A DNA stretch of 64,000 nucleotides from an uncultured Collinsella sp. GTDB lineage: Bacteria; Actinomycetota; Coriobacteriia; Coriobacteriales; Coriobacteriaceae. Each line of letters starts with the position of its first letter. Positions within the stretch are counted from its first letter, which is position 1. The stretch covers positions 62,001 through 126,000 of the forward strand of contig USQQ01000001.1 in NCBI GenBank assembly GCA_900556875.1, given 5' to 3'. The position numbers were made by a program, and so were the translations under genes. This document shows, one piece after another, positions 35,242 through 43,789 of the stretch. The notes beneath the pieces are model-generated. The model saw nothing but the letters and a program-made list of their open reading frames with translations, searched no databases and was not told where the DNA came from.

Positions 35242-36016
35242 CGGAGCCCTCACCGCCCATCATGGCAACGACCTCCATAATGCGGTCGAAGAACTCTCGG
35301 CGGTCGGTGTCGCCGCGGCGCAACTCGGTGAAGATCTTGCCGTCGCGGATAAACAGCACACGGCTCGTGTAGCTGGCGGCAAAGCTGTCGTGCGTGACCA
35401 TGAGCACGGTGGCGCGCAGGCGGCGATTCAGGGCCTCCAGGCTCTCGAGCAGCAGGCGGGCGCTCTTGGAATCGAGGGCGCCGGTGGGCTCGTCGGCCAT
35501 AATCATAGTGGGGTCGGTGACGAGCGCGCGGCAGGCAGCGACGCGCTGCTGCTGGCCGCCGGACATTTGGTAGGGATATTTGTCGAGCACCTGGCTCACG
35601 GACAGACGCGCGGCCACGTCCTGCACGCGGGTCGAGATTTCGGCCGAATTCACACGGGCGATGGTGAGCGGCAGGGCGATGTTCTCGCGTGCCGTGAGCG
35701 TATCGAGCAGGTTAGAGTCCTGGAAGATGAAGCCGAGCTCCTCGCGGCGGAACTGCGAAAGCTTAGCCTGCTTCATGCGTGTTACGTCCTGCCCGTTGAT
35801 GCGGATCGTGCCACTCGTGGCGCTATCGATGGTCGACACGCAGTTGAGCAACGTCGACTTGCCCGAGCCCGAAGCGCCCATGATGCCAACAAATTCGCCG
35901 CGGTTGACGGTAAAGCTGACGTCGTTGAGCGCGCGGGTCACGTTGCCCAGCGCTCCATATACCTTTTCGAGATGCGCGACCTCCAGTACCGGAGTCGCCA
36001 TGTGCGTGGTTTGCAT
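35231..36016 (-). CDS. ABC transporter ATP-binding protein, BceA type
   Basis: A 261-residue ATPase working with the overlapping downstream permease. Walker A GASGSGKST is near residue 47, the signature YQMSGGQQQRV near 150, Walker B MIMADEPTGALD near 170, and the switch His in VTHDS. The start ATG at 36016 has AAAGGA 6 nt upstream; a Met five residues in is less well placed. Likely role: removal of antimicrobial peptides. No two-component genes are adjacent, so control must come from elsewhere. Confidence 0.92.
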   Translation of the reverse strand: MQTTHMATPVLEVAHLEKVYGALGNVTRALNDVSFTVNRGEFVGIMGASGSGKSTLLNCVSTIDSATSGTIRINGQDVTRMKQAKLSQFRREELGFIFQDSNLLDTLTARENIALPLTIARVNSAEISTRVQDVAARLSVSQVLDKYPYQMSGGQQQRVAACRALVTDPTMIMADEPTGALDSKSARLLLESLEALNRRLRATVLMVTHDSFAASYTSRVLFIRDGKIFTELRRGDTDRREFFDRIMEVVAMMGGEGSDAL

Positions 36017-36164
36017 ACCGAGTCCTTTCTTGCGATTAGTCTACGGCATCTATAGTCGCAAGAAGACGAGTCGGCTACCATCGATATGGCTTACGCTTGC
36101 CTTACCGTTGTGTAAGGTACGGGTAGCCACCCTGTTATGTGTTGATGTTGAGGGAGGACTCCTG

Positions 36165-37151
36165 TTGAAGACTGTTCATGTTGCCGCTGGGATCATTCGC
36201 AAGGAAGGATCCGATGAGCTGCTTGCCGTGCAGCGCGGCTATGGCGACATGCAGGGACTTTGGGAGTTCCCAGGTGGCAAGCTCATGCGCGGCGAGACAC
36301 CCGAAGACGCCGTGCGACGCGAGCTTATGGAAGAGCTGCAGGTCAAAGTCACCAACCTGCGCGATTTCTATACCGTTGAGTACGACTACCCCGATTTTCA
36401 TCTCTCCATGGAGTGCTACTACTGCTCGCTGGCTAAAGAGTCTGGCGAGCCCCAGAAACACGACCGCCAGCTTGATATCCGCTGGATTCCACGCACCTCA
36501 CTTGCCACGGTGGAATGGATGCCCGCCGACAAGGGGCTCATTGATGCTCTGATTGAGTTAAAGGAAGATCGGCTTGAGGCAAGCTCCGCCGATGACGCCG
36601 CGCCCAACACAACCGACAAACCCGCCACCAAACCCAAGCGCGCACCTAAACGCCGCAGCAAAAAGCGTCCCAAGCCCGGCCTGCTCGACGGCATCGATAC
36701 CTCGGACCTCTCCGCTGACGAGCGCGAACTGGTCCGCCGTCGAGCCGCCATCAAAAAGTCTATGAAGGGCAACAAGCGCGCCAACACCAAGCCCGAGTTG
36801 CTCGTTCGCCAGCGCCTGCGCGCCGCGGGCCTTACGGGCTATCGCTTGGAATGGAAGGTACCCGGAAAACCCGACATCGCCTTCCCCGGCCGCAAGATCG
36901 CCATCTTCGTCAACGGTTGCTTTTGGCATCGCTGCCCTAAGTGCAATCCGAGCCAGCCCAAGCGCAATGTTGAGTTTTGGGAGGCAAAGTTCCGTCGCAA
37001 CGTCGAGCGCGACCGATCCGCCGTGGCAGCACTCACTCAAATGGGCTGGACGCCCATAACCATCTGGGAATGCGAGCTCAAAAAAGACCGCATCGACGCC
37101 ACGATGGAAAAGGTCATCGAGCAGATGCGCGCCGCAGAGCCGCAGCGCTAA
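36165..37151 (+). CDS. Nudix hydrolase fused to a Vsr-type endonuclease
   Basis: A 328-residue two-domain protein. Residues 1-140 are a MutT-like Nudix domain: WEFPGGKLMRGETPEDAVRRELMEEL contains the full box (GGK, RGE, REL, EEL). Residues 150-225 are a basic, low-complexity linker (KPKRAPKRRSKKRPK). Residues 230-320 match the very-short-patch repair endonuclease Vsr: TKPELLVRQRLRAAGL, KPDIAFPGRKIAIFVNGCFWHRC with the catalytic Asp and zinc ligands, and GWTPITIWECEL. The best start is TTG at 36165 with GGGAGG 8 nt upstream; no in-frame ATG fits. No cytosine methylase gene adjoins. A link between oxidised-nucleotide cleanup and mismatch nicking is inferred. Confidence 0.85.
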   Translation: MKTVHVAAGIIRKEGSDELLAVQRGYGDMQGLWEFPGGKLMRGETPEDAVRRELMEELQVKVTNLRDFYTVEYDYPDFHLSMECYYCSLAKESGEPQKHDRQLDIRWIPRTSLATVEWMPADKGLIDALIELKEDRLEASSADDAAPNTTDKPATKPKRAPKRRSKKRPKPGLLDGIDTSDLSADERELVRRRAAIKKSMKGNKRANTKPELLVRQRLRAAGLTGYRLEWKVPGKPDIAFPGRKIAIFVNGCFWHRCPKCNPSQPKRNVEFWEAKFRRNVERDRSAVAALTQMGWTPITIWECELKKDRIDATMEKVIEQMRAAEPQR

Positions 37152-37404
37152 CAGCGTGCATTCACACGCTCCGTACGTCCGCGCCACATCCACGTCACAA
37201 ACCTTAGAAAGCCCTTAAGCCCAAAACCTTTCAAGAGTGTTACTCGATACCTCTGACCTGCAGTTTCATCGTAACACCAAACCAGGTTAAGCCTTTCTTT
37301 AGCGCTTCTTTGCGGCAGCCGCGGCATAATACTGCCAACGCACGGGACCTAGCAGCACACCCCGTGCGCAACCTTTTGGTGGACATCGAGGAGGCCGCAT
37401 AAGC
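37152..37404. other. Gap before the small ORF at 37405
   Basis: No further gene seen. A possible -10 (TAATAC near 37327) and the GAGGAGG at about 37389-37395 could serve the small ORF. CCTGCAGTTTCAT near 37258 resembles the CCTGCGG core, without terminal repeats. Confidence 0.3.
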
Positions 37405-37614
37405 ATGCATTCTTCCAAAGACGCAGCACAGCAGCCATCCCTAAACCATGCAAACCTTTTCTCCTTCCCCCCGACACAGAGAAACGGCCTCCTCGACTCC
37501 CCCACCTCGCAGCCAAAACGCTCAACCGACCAGTGCCTCAACCTGCGAGCATCCTTCGAAAAGCTCCAAGCATCCCTAGACAAAACCTTCCCCAACCAAG
37601 CAAGGGCATACTAG
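37405..37614 (+). CDS. Hypothetical small protein
   Basis: A 69-residue open frame reading MHSSKDAAQQPSLNHANLF at the start. GAGGAGG lies 10 nt before the ATG, the main reason to list it. Composition is polar with many Ser, Gln, Pro and Leu; a possible amphipathic helix lies near the end (LNLRASFEKLQASLDK). No membrane segment or family match. The third-position GC is lower than in flanking genes, so it could be spurious. Confidence 0.35.
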   Translation: MHSSKDAAQQPSLNHANLFSFPPTQRNGLLDSPTSQPKRSTDQCLNLRASFEKLQASLDKTFPNQARAY

Positions 37615-37695
37615 CCCCCATCAACAAGGCGCCCCTCGCGCCCCACCCCTTCAGCCCCAACGCCACAAGGGCGACGACCTCGAGTAGGTCAACCT

Positions 37696-37820
37696 GGGAG
37701 GGACGAGGGCTTAGTTCCCCAATCTTTCCGCAGGGGGCAAAAAGCCTCGCCGCACGAAGTGCGCAGCGAGGCTTTTTGCATGCCCGAGGACGATTGGGGA
37801 ACTAAGCCCTCGTCCCTCCC
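37696..37820. repeat. Long palindrome, family A copy 5
   Basis: Perfect 29-bp stem (37696-37724 with 37792-37820), family core CTTTCCGCAGGGGGC / CATGCCCGAGGACG, inner stem AAAAAGCCTCGC with loop CGCACGAAGTGCGCA. The loop is identical to that of copy 4, but the outer stem is wholly different. It lies 33 nt past the aldolase stop. The sequences further out show only weak inverted similarity. Confidence 0.85.
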
Positions 37821-37853
37821 CGGGATATGTAGCGAGTCGGAGTACCCTTGCTG

Positions 37854-38711
37854 TTACTCTGCTTTGCCCACAGAGTTGAGGTTGGTCATGCGGATCTTAA
37901 CCAGCTCGGTGATCTCACGCATGCCCTCCTTGGCCGGCTTCTTAGGATCGAAGCAGGCGGGGTTCTCGGCCATGTAGGCCATGAAGCCCTTGGTGTAGGC
38001 CTGACGCAGCTCGGTAGCGTAGTTAACCTTGCAGATGCCGTTCTTCACAGCCTCGGCAACCTGCTCATCGGGCACACCGGAGGTGCCATGCAGAACCAGC
38101 GGCACGTCGACGGCGTCGCGGATGGCCTTGACCACGGACTGCTCGATGTGCGGATCGCTCGTGTACACGCCGTGGCTGGTGCCAACGCCAATGGCCAGCG
38201 AGGTGCAGCCGGTGCGCTCAACAAACTCCTTGGCCTCGGCAGGATCGGTGTAGGGGCTCTCGCCCTCAACCGCGGGACCGTCGTCCTCCTTGCCGCCAAC
38301 CTTGCCGAGCTCGGCCTCGACGGGCACGCCCATGGCGCGGCCAGCGTCGGCGACGGACTTGGTCAGGGCAATGTTGTCCTCGAAGGACTCGTGCGAACCG
38401 TCGATCATGACGGAGGTGTAGCCCGTGCGGAAAGCCTGCATGCAGCGGTCATAGCCATCGCCGTGATCGAGGTGCAGGGCAACGGGCACGGAAGCGCGCT
38501 CGGCGGCAGCCTTGACCATGCCGTAGAAGTAATCCAGACCAGCGGTCTTGATGGTGCCCGGGGTGGTCTGCATGATGACGGGGGACTTGGTCTCCTCGGC
38601 AGCAGCCAGAACGGCCATAACAAACTCGAGGTTCTCGACGTTGAACGCGCCTACGGCGTAGTGGCCGGCCTGAGCGTCCTTGAGCATCTTTTCGGTGGTA
38701 ACAAGTGCCAT
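37854..38711 (-). CDS. fba: Class II fructose/tagatose-bisphosphate aldolase
   Basis: Zinc-dependent aldolase of 285 residues that splits a ketose-1,6-bisphosphate to dihydroxyacetone phosphate and glyceraldehyde-3-phosphate. Motifs: YAVGAFNVENLEF near residue 18, ALHLDHGDGYD with a zinc His near 83, EAELGKVGGKEDD, GVGTSHGVY with a zinc His and LVLHGTSGVPDEQV. The length fits the short GatY/KbaY/FbaA group. ATG at 38711 with AGGAG about 10 nt upstream. Because no LacD is present, it could also serve the tagatose pathway at 46-49 kb. A DeoR regulator is divergent from it. Confidence 0.9.
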   Translation of the reverse strand: MALVTTEKMLKDAQAGHYAVGAFNVENLEFVMAVLAAAEETKSPVIMQTTPGTIKTAGLDYFYGMVKAAAERASVPVALHLDHGDGYDRCMQAFRTGYTSVMIDGSHESFEDNIALTKSVADAGRAMGVPVEAELGKVGGKEDDGPAVEGESPYTDPAEAKEFVERTGCTSLAIGVGTSHGVYTSDPHIEQSVVKAIRDAVDVPLVLHGTSGVPDEQVAEAVKNGICKVNYATELRQAYTKGFMAYMAENPACFDPKKPAKEGMREITELVKIRMTNLNSVGKAE

Positions 38712-39046
38712 GAGCGTTTGCTCCTCTCCCTCGCCCGCATCTGGACATCGGGCGTAGTTGTTCACAAGGCGTTTTACCTTGCGTTTTGCTACGACCATTG
38801 TATGAAAATTGACGGCGTCACACGTATGAGATATCAGCGGCGCACAGGTCAAGACGCTTGTTTTTGAAAAGCAAACGGAAGAGATTCGCACCGGATTCCT
38901 CTATACGACATTGAAGTTTTCAAGCGAATCATCTTTCTTTTATAGAAAAGATAAGTAATCGAAAGGCGTTTTCTTACTTAAAAAGAAAATGAACGAAAAT
39001 AGACTCAACACAATTCCTGCAAATTTCAGACGATGATGGAGCGGAT
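38712..39046. promoter_or_regulatory. Divergent fba / deoR control region
   Basis: No gene in this 335-nt gap. It contains ATCTTTCTTTTATAGAAAAGAT (38931-38952), an imperfect dyad, followed by further A/T runs (TTTTCTTACTTAAAAAGAAAA near 38969), plausible operators for the DeoR protein. Base composition is markedly lower in GC than the neighbouring genes. Confidence 0.5.
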
Positions 39047-39850
39047 ATGGCCCATGCAACAACCCGAGCTTTCGCCGATGAGCGTCGTGCCGCCATCATG
39101 GAGATGCTTGAACACAACGCCTCGGTGCAGGTGGCAGAAATCGCCCAGACCTTTGGCGTGTCCTCCGTCACGGCCCGCGCCGACTTGGACACCCTCGCGG
39201 AGTCCGGCAAGCTGCGCCGCACGCATGGTGGCGCTGTGTCGCTCCAGAAGCGACTGACCGTATCCACCCAGGATCGCCGTATCAACGTCAATGTCGCCGC
39301 CAAGCAGGCCATCGCACAAAGCGCCATTGAACTCGTCGGCAACGGTGACACCCTGCTCGTCGACTCGGGCACCACCGCTCTCGAGTTTGTCCGGCTCCTC
39401 GACCAGCGCGATGGCATTACCGTCATCACGGCCGACATTACCATTGCCGATTACATCGACGAGAGCATGCCCTCGGTCGATGTCGTCATGCTGGGCGGGG
39501 CGCTGCGCAAAGGCCATCGTTATCTGTATGGGCCGCTCACTATGCAGGCGCTCCAAATGGTCCACGCCGACCTTGCCATCATATGCCCCGGCGCTTTTGT
39601 TCCCGGTTGCGGCTTTACCACCGACTTTCCGCAGATGGCCGAGACCAAAACAGCCATGATCTCCGCCGCCCGTCAAGGCGTTGCCCTCATGGACGCCAGC
39701 AAGGTCAACGGACGCGGCATGTATCGCTTTGCCAAACTGACCGACGTCAACGCCATCGTGATGGACCGTGATCCCGATGGCGCCGTCGCTACCTCAATCG
39801 CCGAGGCCACTGACAGCGCACGTCCAGCCCTCGTCATCGCGGCCAACTAA
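39047..39850 (+). CDS. DeoR/GlpR family transcriptional regulator
   Basis: Sugar-phosphate-responsive repressor of 267 residues. The N-terminal HTH is ERRAAIMEMLEHNASVQVAEIAQTFGVSSVTARADLDTLAESGKLRRTHGG, and the C-terminal sensor has DSGTTALEF, ITADITIADYI and DASKVNGRGMYRFA. The ATG has GGAG 5 nt upstream. It is divergent from the aldolase gene, its most likely target. LacR of Gram-positive lactose operons is of this family, so it might also act on the lac genes, although these have a LacI protein of their own. Confidence 0.92.
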   Translation: MAHATTRAFADERRAAIMEMLEHNASVQVAEIAQTFGVSSVTARADLDTLAESGKLRRTHGGAVSLQKRLTVSTQDRRINVNVAAKQAIAQSAIELVGNGDTLLVDSGTTALEFVRLLDQRDGITVITADITIADYIDESMPSVDVVMLGGALRKGHRYLYGPLTMQALQMVHADLAIICPGAFVPGCGFTTDFPQMAETKTAMISAARQGVALMDASKVNGRGMYRFAKLTDVNAIVMDRDPDGAVATSIAEATDSARPALVIAAN

Positions 39851-39855
39851 ATAAA

Positions 39856-39892
39856 AACCACCACAAAGGTGCCTGTCCCCTTTGTGGTGGTT
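39856..39892. terminator. Bidirectional terminator between deoR and the flavodiiron gene
   Basis: AACCACCACAAAGG ... CCTTTGTGGTGGTT, about 14 bp, with T/A runs on both sides. The loop TGCCTGTCC resembles those of the REP-like hairpins, so this may be a REP used as a terminator. Confidence 0.75.
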
Positions 39893-39923
39893 GTGCTAGC
39901 TGAGCGTTAAAAGCGAAATATCG

Positions 39924-41084
39924 CTACTTGGAGAGCTCGTCGGCGAGGGCTTCGATCTGGGCGCGCGAGGCGTCGTTAAGCGAACCCAGCACGGTTACCT
40001 TGTTCTGCGTCAGGGTGATGTCCTTCATGCCCTCGAGCTCCTTGGTCATAACCTTGGCAGCAGCGGGCGCCCAAGAGCCGGCCTCGACAAGCGCCACGGT
40101 GCGGTTCTGGTAGGCATGCTCGGCAAGCGTGTGGATAAAGGTGCTCATGAACGGGAAGATCTCGCCCTGATAGGTAATGGAGGCGAGCACCAGGCGGTCG
40201 TAGCGGAACGCATCCTCAACGGCCTCGGCCATGTCGTCGCGAGCCAGATCAAAGACGGAAACCTTCTGGCCGCGAGCCTCAAGCGCGGATGCGAGCTCCT
40301 CAACGGCGGCCTTCAGATGGCCGTACACGCTCGCGTAGGCAATCGTGATGCCCTCGTCCTCGGGCTGATAGCTCGACCAGGTGTTGTAGGTGTCGAGGTA
40401 GTAGCCCAGGTTCTCGGTCAGCACGGGGCCATGAAGCGGGCAGATGATCTGGATGTCCAGATCGGCGGCCTTCTTAAGCACGGCCTGCACGAACTTGCCG
40501 AACTTACCAACGATGCCAAAGTAGTAGCGGCGAGCTTCGCAAGCCCACCCTTCCGGATCCTCGATGTCGTTGGCGCCAAACTTGCCAAAGCCGTCGGCAC
40601 TAAAGAGTACCTTGTCGGTGGCCTCGTAAGAGAACAGCACCTCGGGCCAGTGCACGTTGGGAGCGCCGACAAACGTTAGGCTATGACTGCCCAGATCGAG
40701 CACGTCGCCCTCTTTGACGACCATCTTACGCTCGGGGAAGTCGGTGCCAAAGTAGTTGACCATCATGCGGAAAGCGCCCATGCTGGCCACAATCTGCGCT
40801 TGGGGATAGCGCTCCATAAAAGCAGCGATGCCAGCGGAGTGATCGGGCTCCATATGGTGAACGACCAGGTAATCGGGTGTGCGACCGTCGAGCACGGCTT
40901 CGATGTTACCGAGCCACTCGTCGACAAAACCGCCGTCGACTGAATCGGCGACAGCAATCTTTTCGCCCAAGATAACGTAGCTGTTGTATGCCATACCGTT
41001 CTCGGACACATCGTACTGGCCCTCGAACAGGTCAATGTCGTGATCGTCGACGCCAACGTAGCGGATATCCTTGGTGATCTCCAT
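39924..41084 (-). CDS. Flavodiiron protein (A-type flavoprotein)
   Basis: Cytoplasmic O2 or NO reductase of anaerobes, 386 residues. The N-terminal metallo-beta-lactamase-like domain binds two irons: HHMEPDHS near residue 79 gives the HxExD ligands, NVHWPE near 145 and a later His (CPLHGP near 225) complete the set. The C-terminal flavodoxin domain (from about residue 250; IAYASVYGHLKAAVEELA is the FMN phosphate loop) accepts electrons from a reduced partner. No rubredoxin is fused. TAGGAGG lies 9 nt before the ATG at 41084. It protects oxygen-sensitive enzymes such as PFL. Confidence 0.92.
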   Translation of the reverse strand: MEITKDIRYVGVDDHDIDLFEGQYDVSENGMAYNSYVILGEKIAVADSVDGGFVDEWLGNIEAVLDGRTPDYLVVHHMEPDHSAGIAAFMERYPQAQIVASMGAFRMMVNYFGTDFPERKMVVKEGDVLDLGSHSLTFVGAPNVHWPEVLFSYEATDKVLFSADGFGKFGANDIEDPEGWACEARRYYFGIVGKFGKFVQAVLKKAADLDIQIICPLHGPVLTENLGYYLDTYNTWSSYQPEDEGITIAYASVYGHLKAAVEELASALEARGQKVSVFDLARDDMAEAVEDAFRYDRLVLASITYQGEIFPFMSTFIHTLAEHAYQNRTVALVEAGSWAPAAAKVMTKELEGMKDITLTQNKVTVLGSLNDASRAQIEALADELSK

Positions 41085-41213
41085 CAGGCAAAGCCTCCTA
41101 GATAGACAAAAGAGCCCGTCTATCATAGCACTCGGCTGCATCCCAACAGCTATCTACCGACATCCTTACCGATTGTTATTGATGTTCAACATATCACCGT
41201 TGACCTGCGGAAA

Positions 41214-42245
41214 CTATGCGCGCGGTGCCGCCGTACTATGTCGAATGATGAGTTGTCCGGGAATACGAATGGCAACGGTTTTGTCCGCCGCGCCCGCCTC
41301 GGGAACCGCATGCTCGAATACCTCGCGTCCGCGCTGATGTAGATCGAATCGCACGGTCGTGAGCTCGTTGTGTGCGACAAAATCATCGAGCGAATCGTCG
41401 ACACCCACCACGCTCACGTCCTCGGGTACGCGCAGGCCGCTATCGCGCAGCGCTGCAATAGCGCCGTTTGCCATCTGGTCGTTTGCCGCGTAAATCGCCG
41501 TCATGGCGCGGTCATGCTCGGCCAGGTACCTGCCGGCCTCGTAACCGCTGTTAGCAGACCAGTCGCCCTCGAGCGGCTCTGCCGGCTCGATGTGTTTACG
41601 CTCGAGCGCATCCTGCCAACCGGCGCGACGAAATTGTTCGTCGACCGAGAAGGACGGGCCGCCAATATAGCGAATCTGCTCGTGCCCCAGCCCAAACAGG
41701 TGATCCATAAGCAATAGCGAGCAGCCGTAATGATCGGAGTCGACCGTGGTCACCCGCGGGTGCGCGTACATGGTAACGATGACCGTGCCAATGCCCGGCA
41801 GTGGATCAAACGTCTCAAAATCGGACGCCATACGGCTCATGCCGATGATGATGCCGTCCACGGGCAGCGCGGCCATACGACGCGTTGCCTCGGCAAGCGA
41901 AAACTCCTCGGTCTTGGACATCTCGACCAGCGTGATGGCGCAATTATGCTCGCGAGCAGCGCTGGCGATGCCGTCAATCATTGAGAGGTTGCCAAACTTG
42001 GTGACATCGTTGACGCACAGACCGACCGAATGGTAGCGGCCGTCGCGCAGCGAGCGACCGGCATAACTCGGACGGAAGCCGAGCTCCTGCATGGCGGCTT
42101 GCACGCGCTGGCGCGTCTGCTCGTTGACGTTAGGGAGGCCGTTGGCAACGCGCGAAACCGTCTGCTGCGAAACGCCAGCAGCGCGGGCGACGTCGGCCAT
42201 GGAGACCGGACGCGCACCTGTATCGTTGGACGGGCGCCTTGCCAC
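41214..42245 (-). CDS. LacI family regulator, probable galKT repressor
   Basis: A 343-residue repressor. The HTH is SMADVARAAGVSQQTVSRVANGLPNV with hinge LGFRPSYAGRSL; the periplasmic-binding-like domain has GIIIGMSRM, AIYAANDQMANGAI and VVGVDDSLDDF. The start is probably GTG at 42245, preceded by GAAGGTGA; upstream residues do not match the family. It is divergent from galK, with three GTTAACGTACTC operators between them. It is a close relative of the LacI protein at 51448-52452. Confidence 0.9.
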   Translation of the reverse strand: MARRPSNDTGARPVSMADVARAAGVSQQTVSRVANGLPNVNEQTRQRVQAAMQELGFRPSYAGRSLRDGRYHSVGLCVNDVTKFGNLSMIDGIASAAREHNCAITLVEMSKTEEFSLAEATRRMAALPVDGIIIGMSRMASDFETFDPLPGIGTVIVTMYAHPRVTTVDSDHYGCSLLLMDHLFGLGHEQIRYIGGPSFSVDEQFRRAGWQDALERKHIEPAEPLEGDWSANSGYEAGRYLAEHDRAMTAIYAANDQMANGAIAALRDSGLRVPEDVSVVGVDDSLDDFVAHNELTTVRFDLHQRGREVFEHAVPEAGAADKTVAIRIPGQLIIRHSTAAPRA

Positions 42246-42337
42246 AGGATCACCTTCACCCTTGCGAGATCTGAATAGCGTGAATGCCGGCCCGGGCAGA
42301 AACACACCCCGCGCCGAAGCCCGCTATCGTCGGACGC

Positions 42338-42539
42338 ATGTTAACGTACTCTACTTTTTCAATCCGCAACTCTTCTGCTCTATAAGTCCATACGGCAATA
42401 CCGTTCACGGCTGAATTTCTACCGATTACCAGATTCTCAAAAAGTGATAAGTGTTGTGTTATGAGTACGTTAACATAGCCCGTAACGTACGGCATCGTAG
42501 ATGCTGAGTTTATGCCGCTTCAGATTGTTAACGTACTCA
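42338..42539. promoter_or_regulatory. Three LacI-type operators in the galKT control region
   Basis: TGTTAACGTACTC-type sites at 42338-42352, 42461-42476 (inverted) and 42526-42539. The half TGTTAA centred on CG is standard for LacI proteins, while the other half, TACTCA, is not its mirror. Spacings of about 123 and 64 nt allow looping. The gap also has AT-rich stretches where the two promoters should be. Confidence 0.75.
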
Positions 42540-42583
42540 CTACGACGGAAAACTCGTCAGTATGCGCCAAGGAAAGGACCCTC

Positions 42584-43789
42584 ATGACCACCCCCGACGA
42601 AAAGACACTCGCCACGCTCACCAAGCTGTTTGAGGAGGAGTTTGGCCCCATCGGCGACCGCCAGGTGCTCTATGTGCACGCGCCCGGCCGCTCCGAGATC
42701 AGCGGCAACCACACCGACCACGAGGGTGGCCACGTTATCGCCGGCTCGCTCGATGTCGCCGTCGACGGCATCGCCGTGGCGACCGATTCCAACAAGGTTC
42801 GCGTCGCCGACGAGGGCTATCCTACGTTTGAGATCACGCTCGACACGCTGGATATTCAAGAGTCCGAGAAGGGCACGTCCGCAAGCCTCGTGCGCGGTAT
42901 GGCCCACGAAATCGCTGCTCTGGGCGTTGAGCCCCAGGGCTTCGACTTCGCCTTCACCTGCTCCGTCCCCTCGGGCGGCGGCCTTTCCAGCTCCGCCGCC
43001 GTCGAGGCCGCGTACGGCCGCGCCATGGAGACGCTCTGGGGCGCGCCCGCCATTGAGCCCGTCGCGCTCGCCCAGATGAGCCAGCGCACCGAGAACAACT
43101 ATTACGGCAAGCCCTGCGGTCTGATGGACCAGGCCGCTGTGTGCCTGGGCGGCCTCGCCTACATGGACTTTGAGGACCAGGCTCAGCCTAAAACCCAGAA
43201 GCTCGAGCTCAACTTTGAGGATCACGGCTATGCGCTCGTGCTCGTTAAGGTTGGCGCCGACCATGTGGCGGCTACCGACGACTACGCCGCCGTTCCGCGC
43301 GAGATGCAGGACGTCGCCGCCGAGTTTGGCAAGGCACGCCTGTGCGAGGTCAACGTTGCCGACTTTGACGCCAAGCTCCCCGAGCTGCGCGCCAAGCTGG
43401 GCGACCGCGCCTGCCTGCGCGCCGTTCACTACTGGTACGAGAACGGCCTGGTCGACAAGCGCTGGGCAGCCCTGAACGCTAGCGACATTGACCAGTTCCT
43501 GGTCCTGACGCGCGAGTCCGGCGCCAGCTCTGCCATGTACCTGCAGAATGTTGTTGCCAAGCTGGGTTCCGAGCAGCCTTCCATGTATGCCCTGGCGCTG
43601 GCCGAGCACGTGCTCGACGGCCGCGGCGCCGTCCGTATCCACGGTGGCGGCTTTGGTGGCACCATCCAGGCCTTCGTGCCGCTCGATCTGGTCGACACCT
43701 TCATTGCCAAGATGAACGGCTGGCTGGGCGAGGGCTCTGCCCGTCACTACGCCATCTCTGACAAGGGGGCTTACGCGGCATGGCTGTAA
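42584..43789 (+). CDS. galK: Galactokinase
   Basis: Phosphorylates galactose at C1 (Leloir pathway), 401 residues. GHMP-kinase motifs: APGRSEISGNHTDHEGGHVI near residue 30 (galactokinase signature; typical is GRVNLIGEHTDY, so this is a divergent form), VPSGGGLSSSAAVE near 128 for ATP, and HGGGFGGTIQAF near the C-terminus. The start at 42584 has AAAGGA 5 nt upstream; an earlier in-frame ATG lies within the operator region. It overlaps galT by a few bases. Control by the divergent LacI protein is inferred from the operators. Confidence 0.92.
   Translation: MTTPDEKTLATLTKLFEEEFGPIGDRQVLYVHAPGRSEISGNHTDHEGGHVIAGSLDVAVDGIAVATDSNKVRVADEGYPTFEITLDTLDIQESEKGTSASLVRGMAHEIAALGVEPQGFDFAFTCSVPSGGGLSSSAAVEAAYGRAMETLWGAPAIEPVALAQMSQRTENNYYGKPCGLMDQAAVCLGGLAYMDFEDQAQPKTQKLELNFEDHGYALVLVKVGADHVAATDDYAAVPREMQDVAAEFGKARLCEVNVADFDAKLPELRAKLGDRACLRAVHYWYENGLVDKRWAALNASDIDQFLVLTRESGASSAMYLQNVVAKLGSEQPSMYALALAEHVLDGRGAVRIHGGGFGGTIQAFVPLDLVDTFIAKMNGWLGEGSARHYAISDKGAYAAWL

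Noticed and set aside
35580..36164. N-terminal extension of the Nudix-Vsr gene into an open frame opposite bceA
   Set aside because: The frame is open by chance opposite the ATPase gene. Family similarity begins at the TTG at 36165, which has GGGAGG at the right distance.
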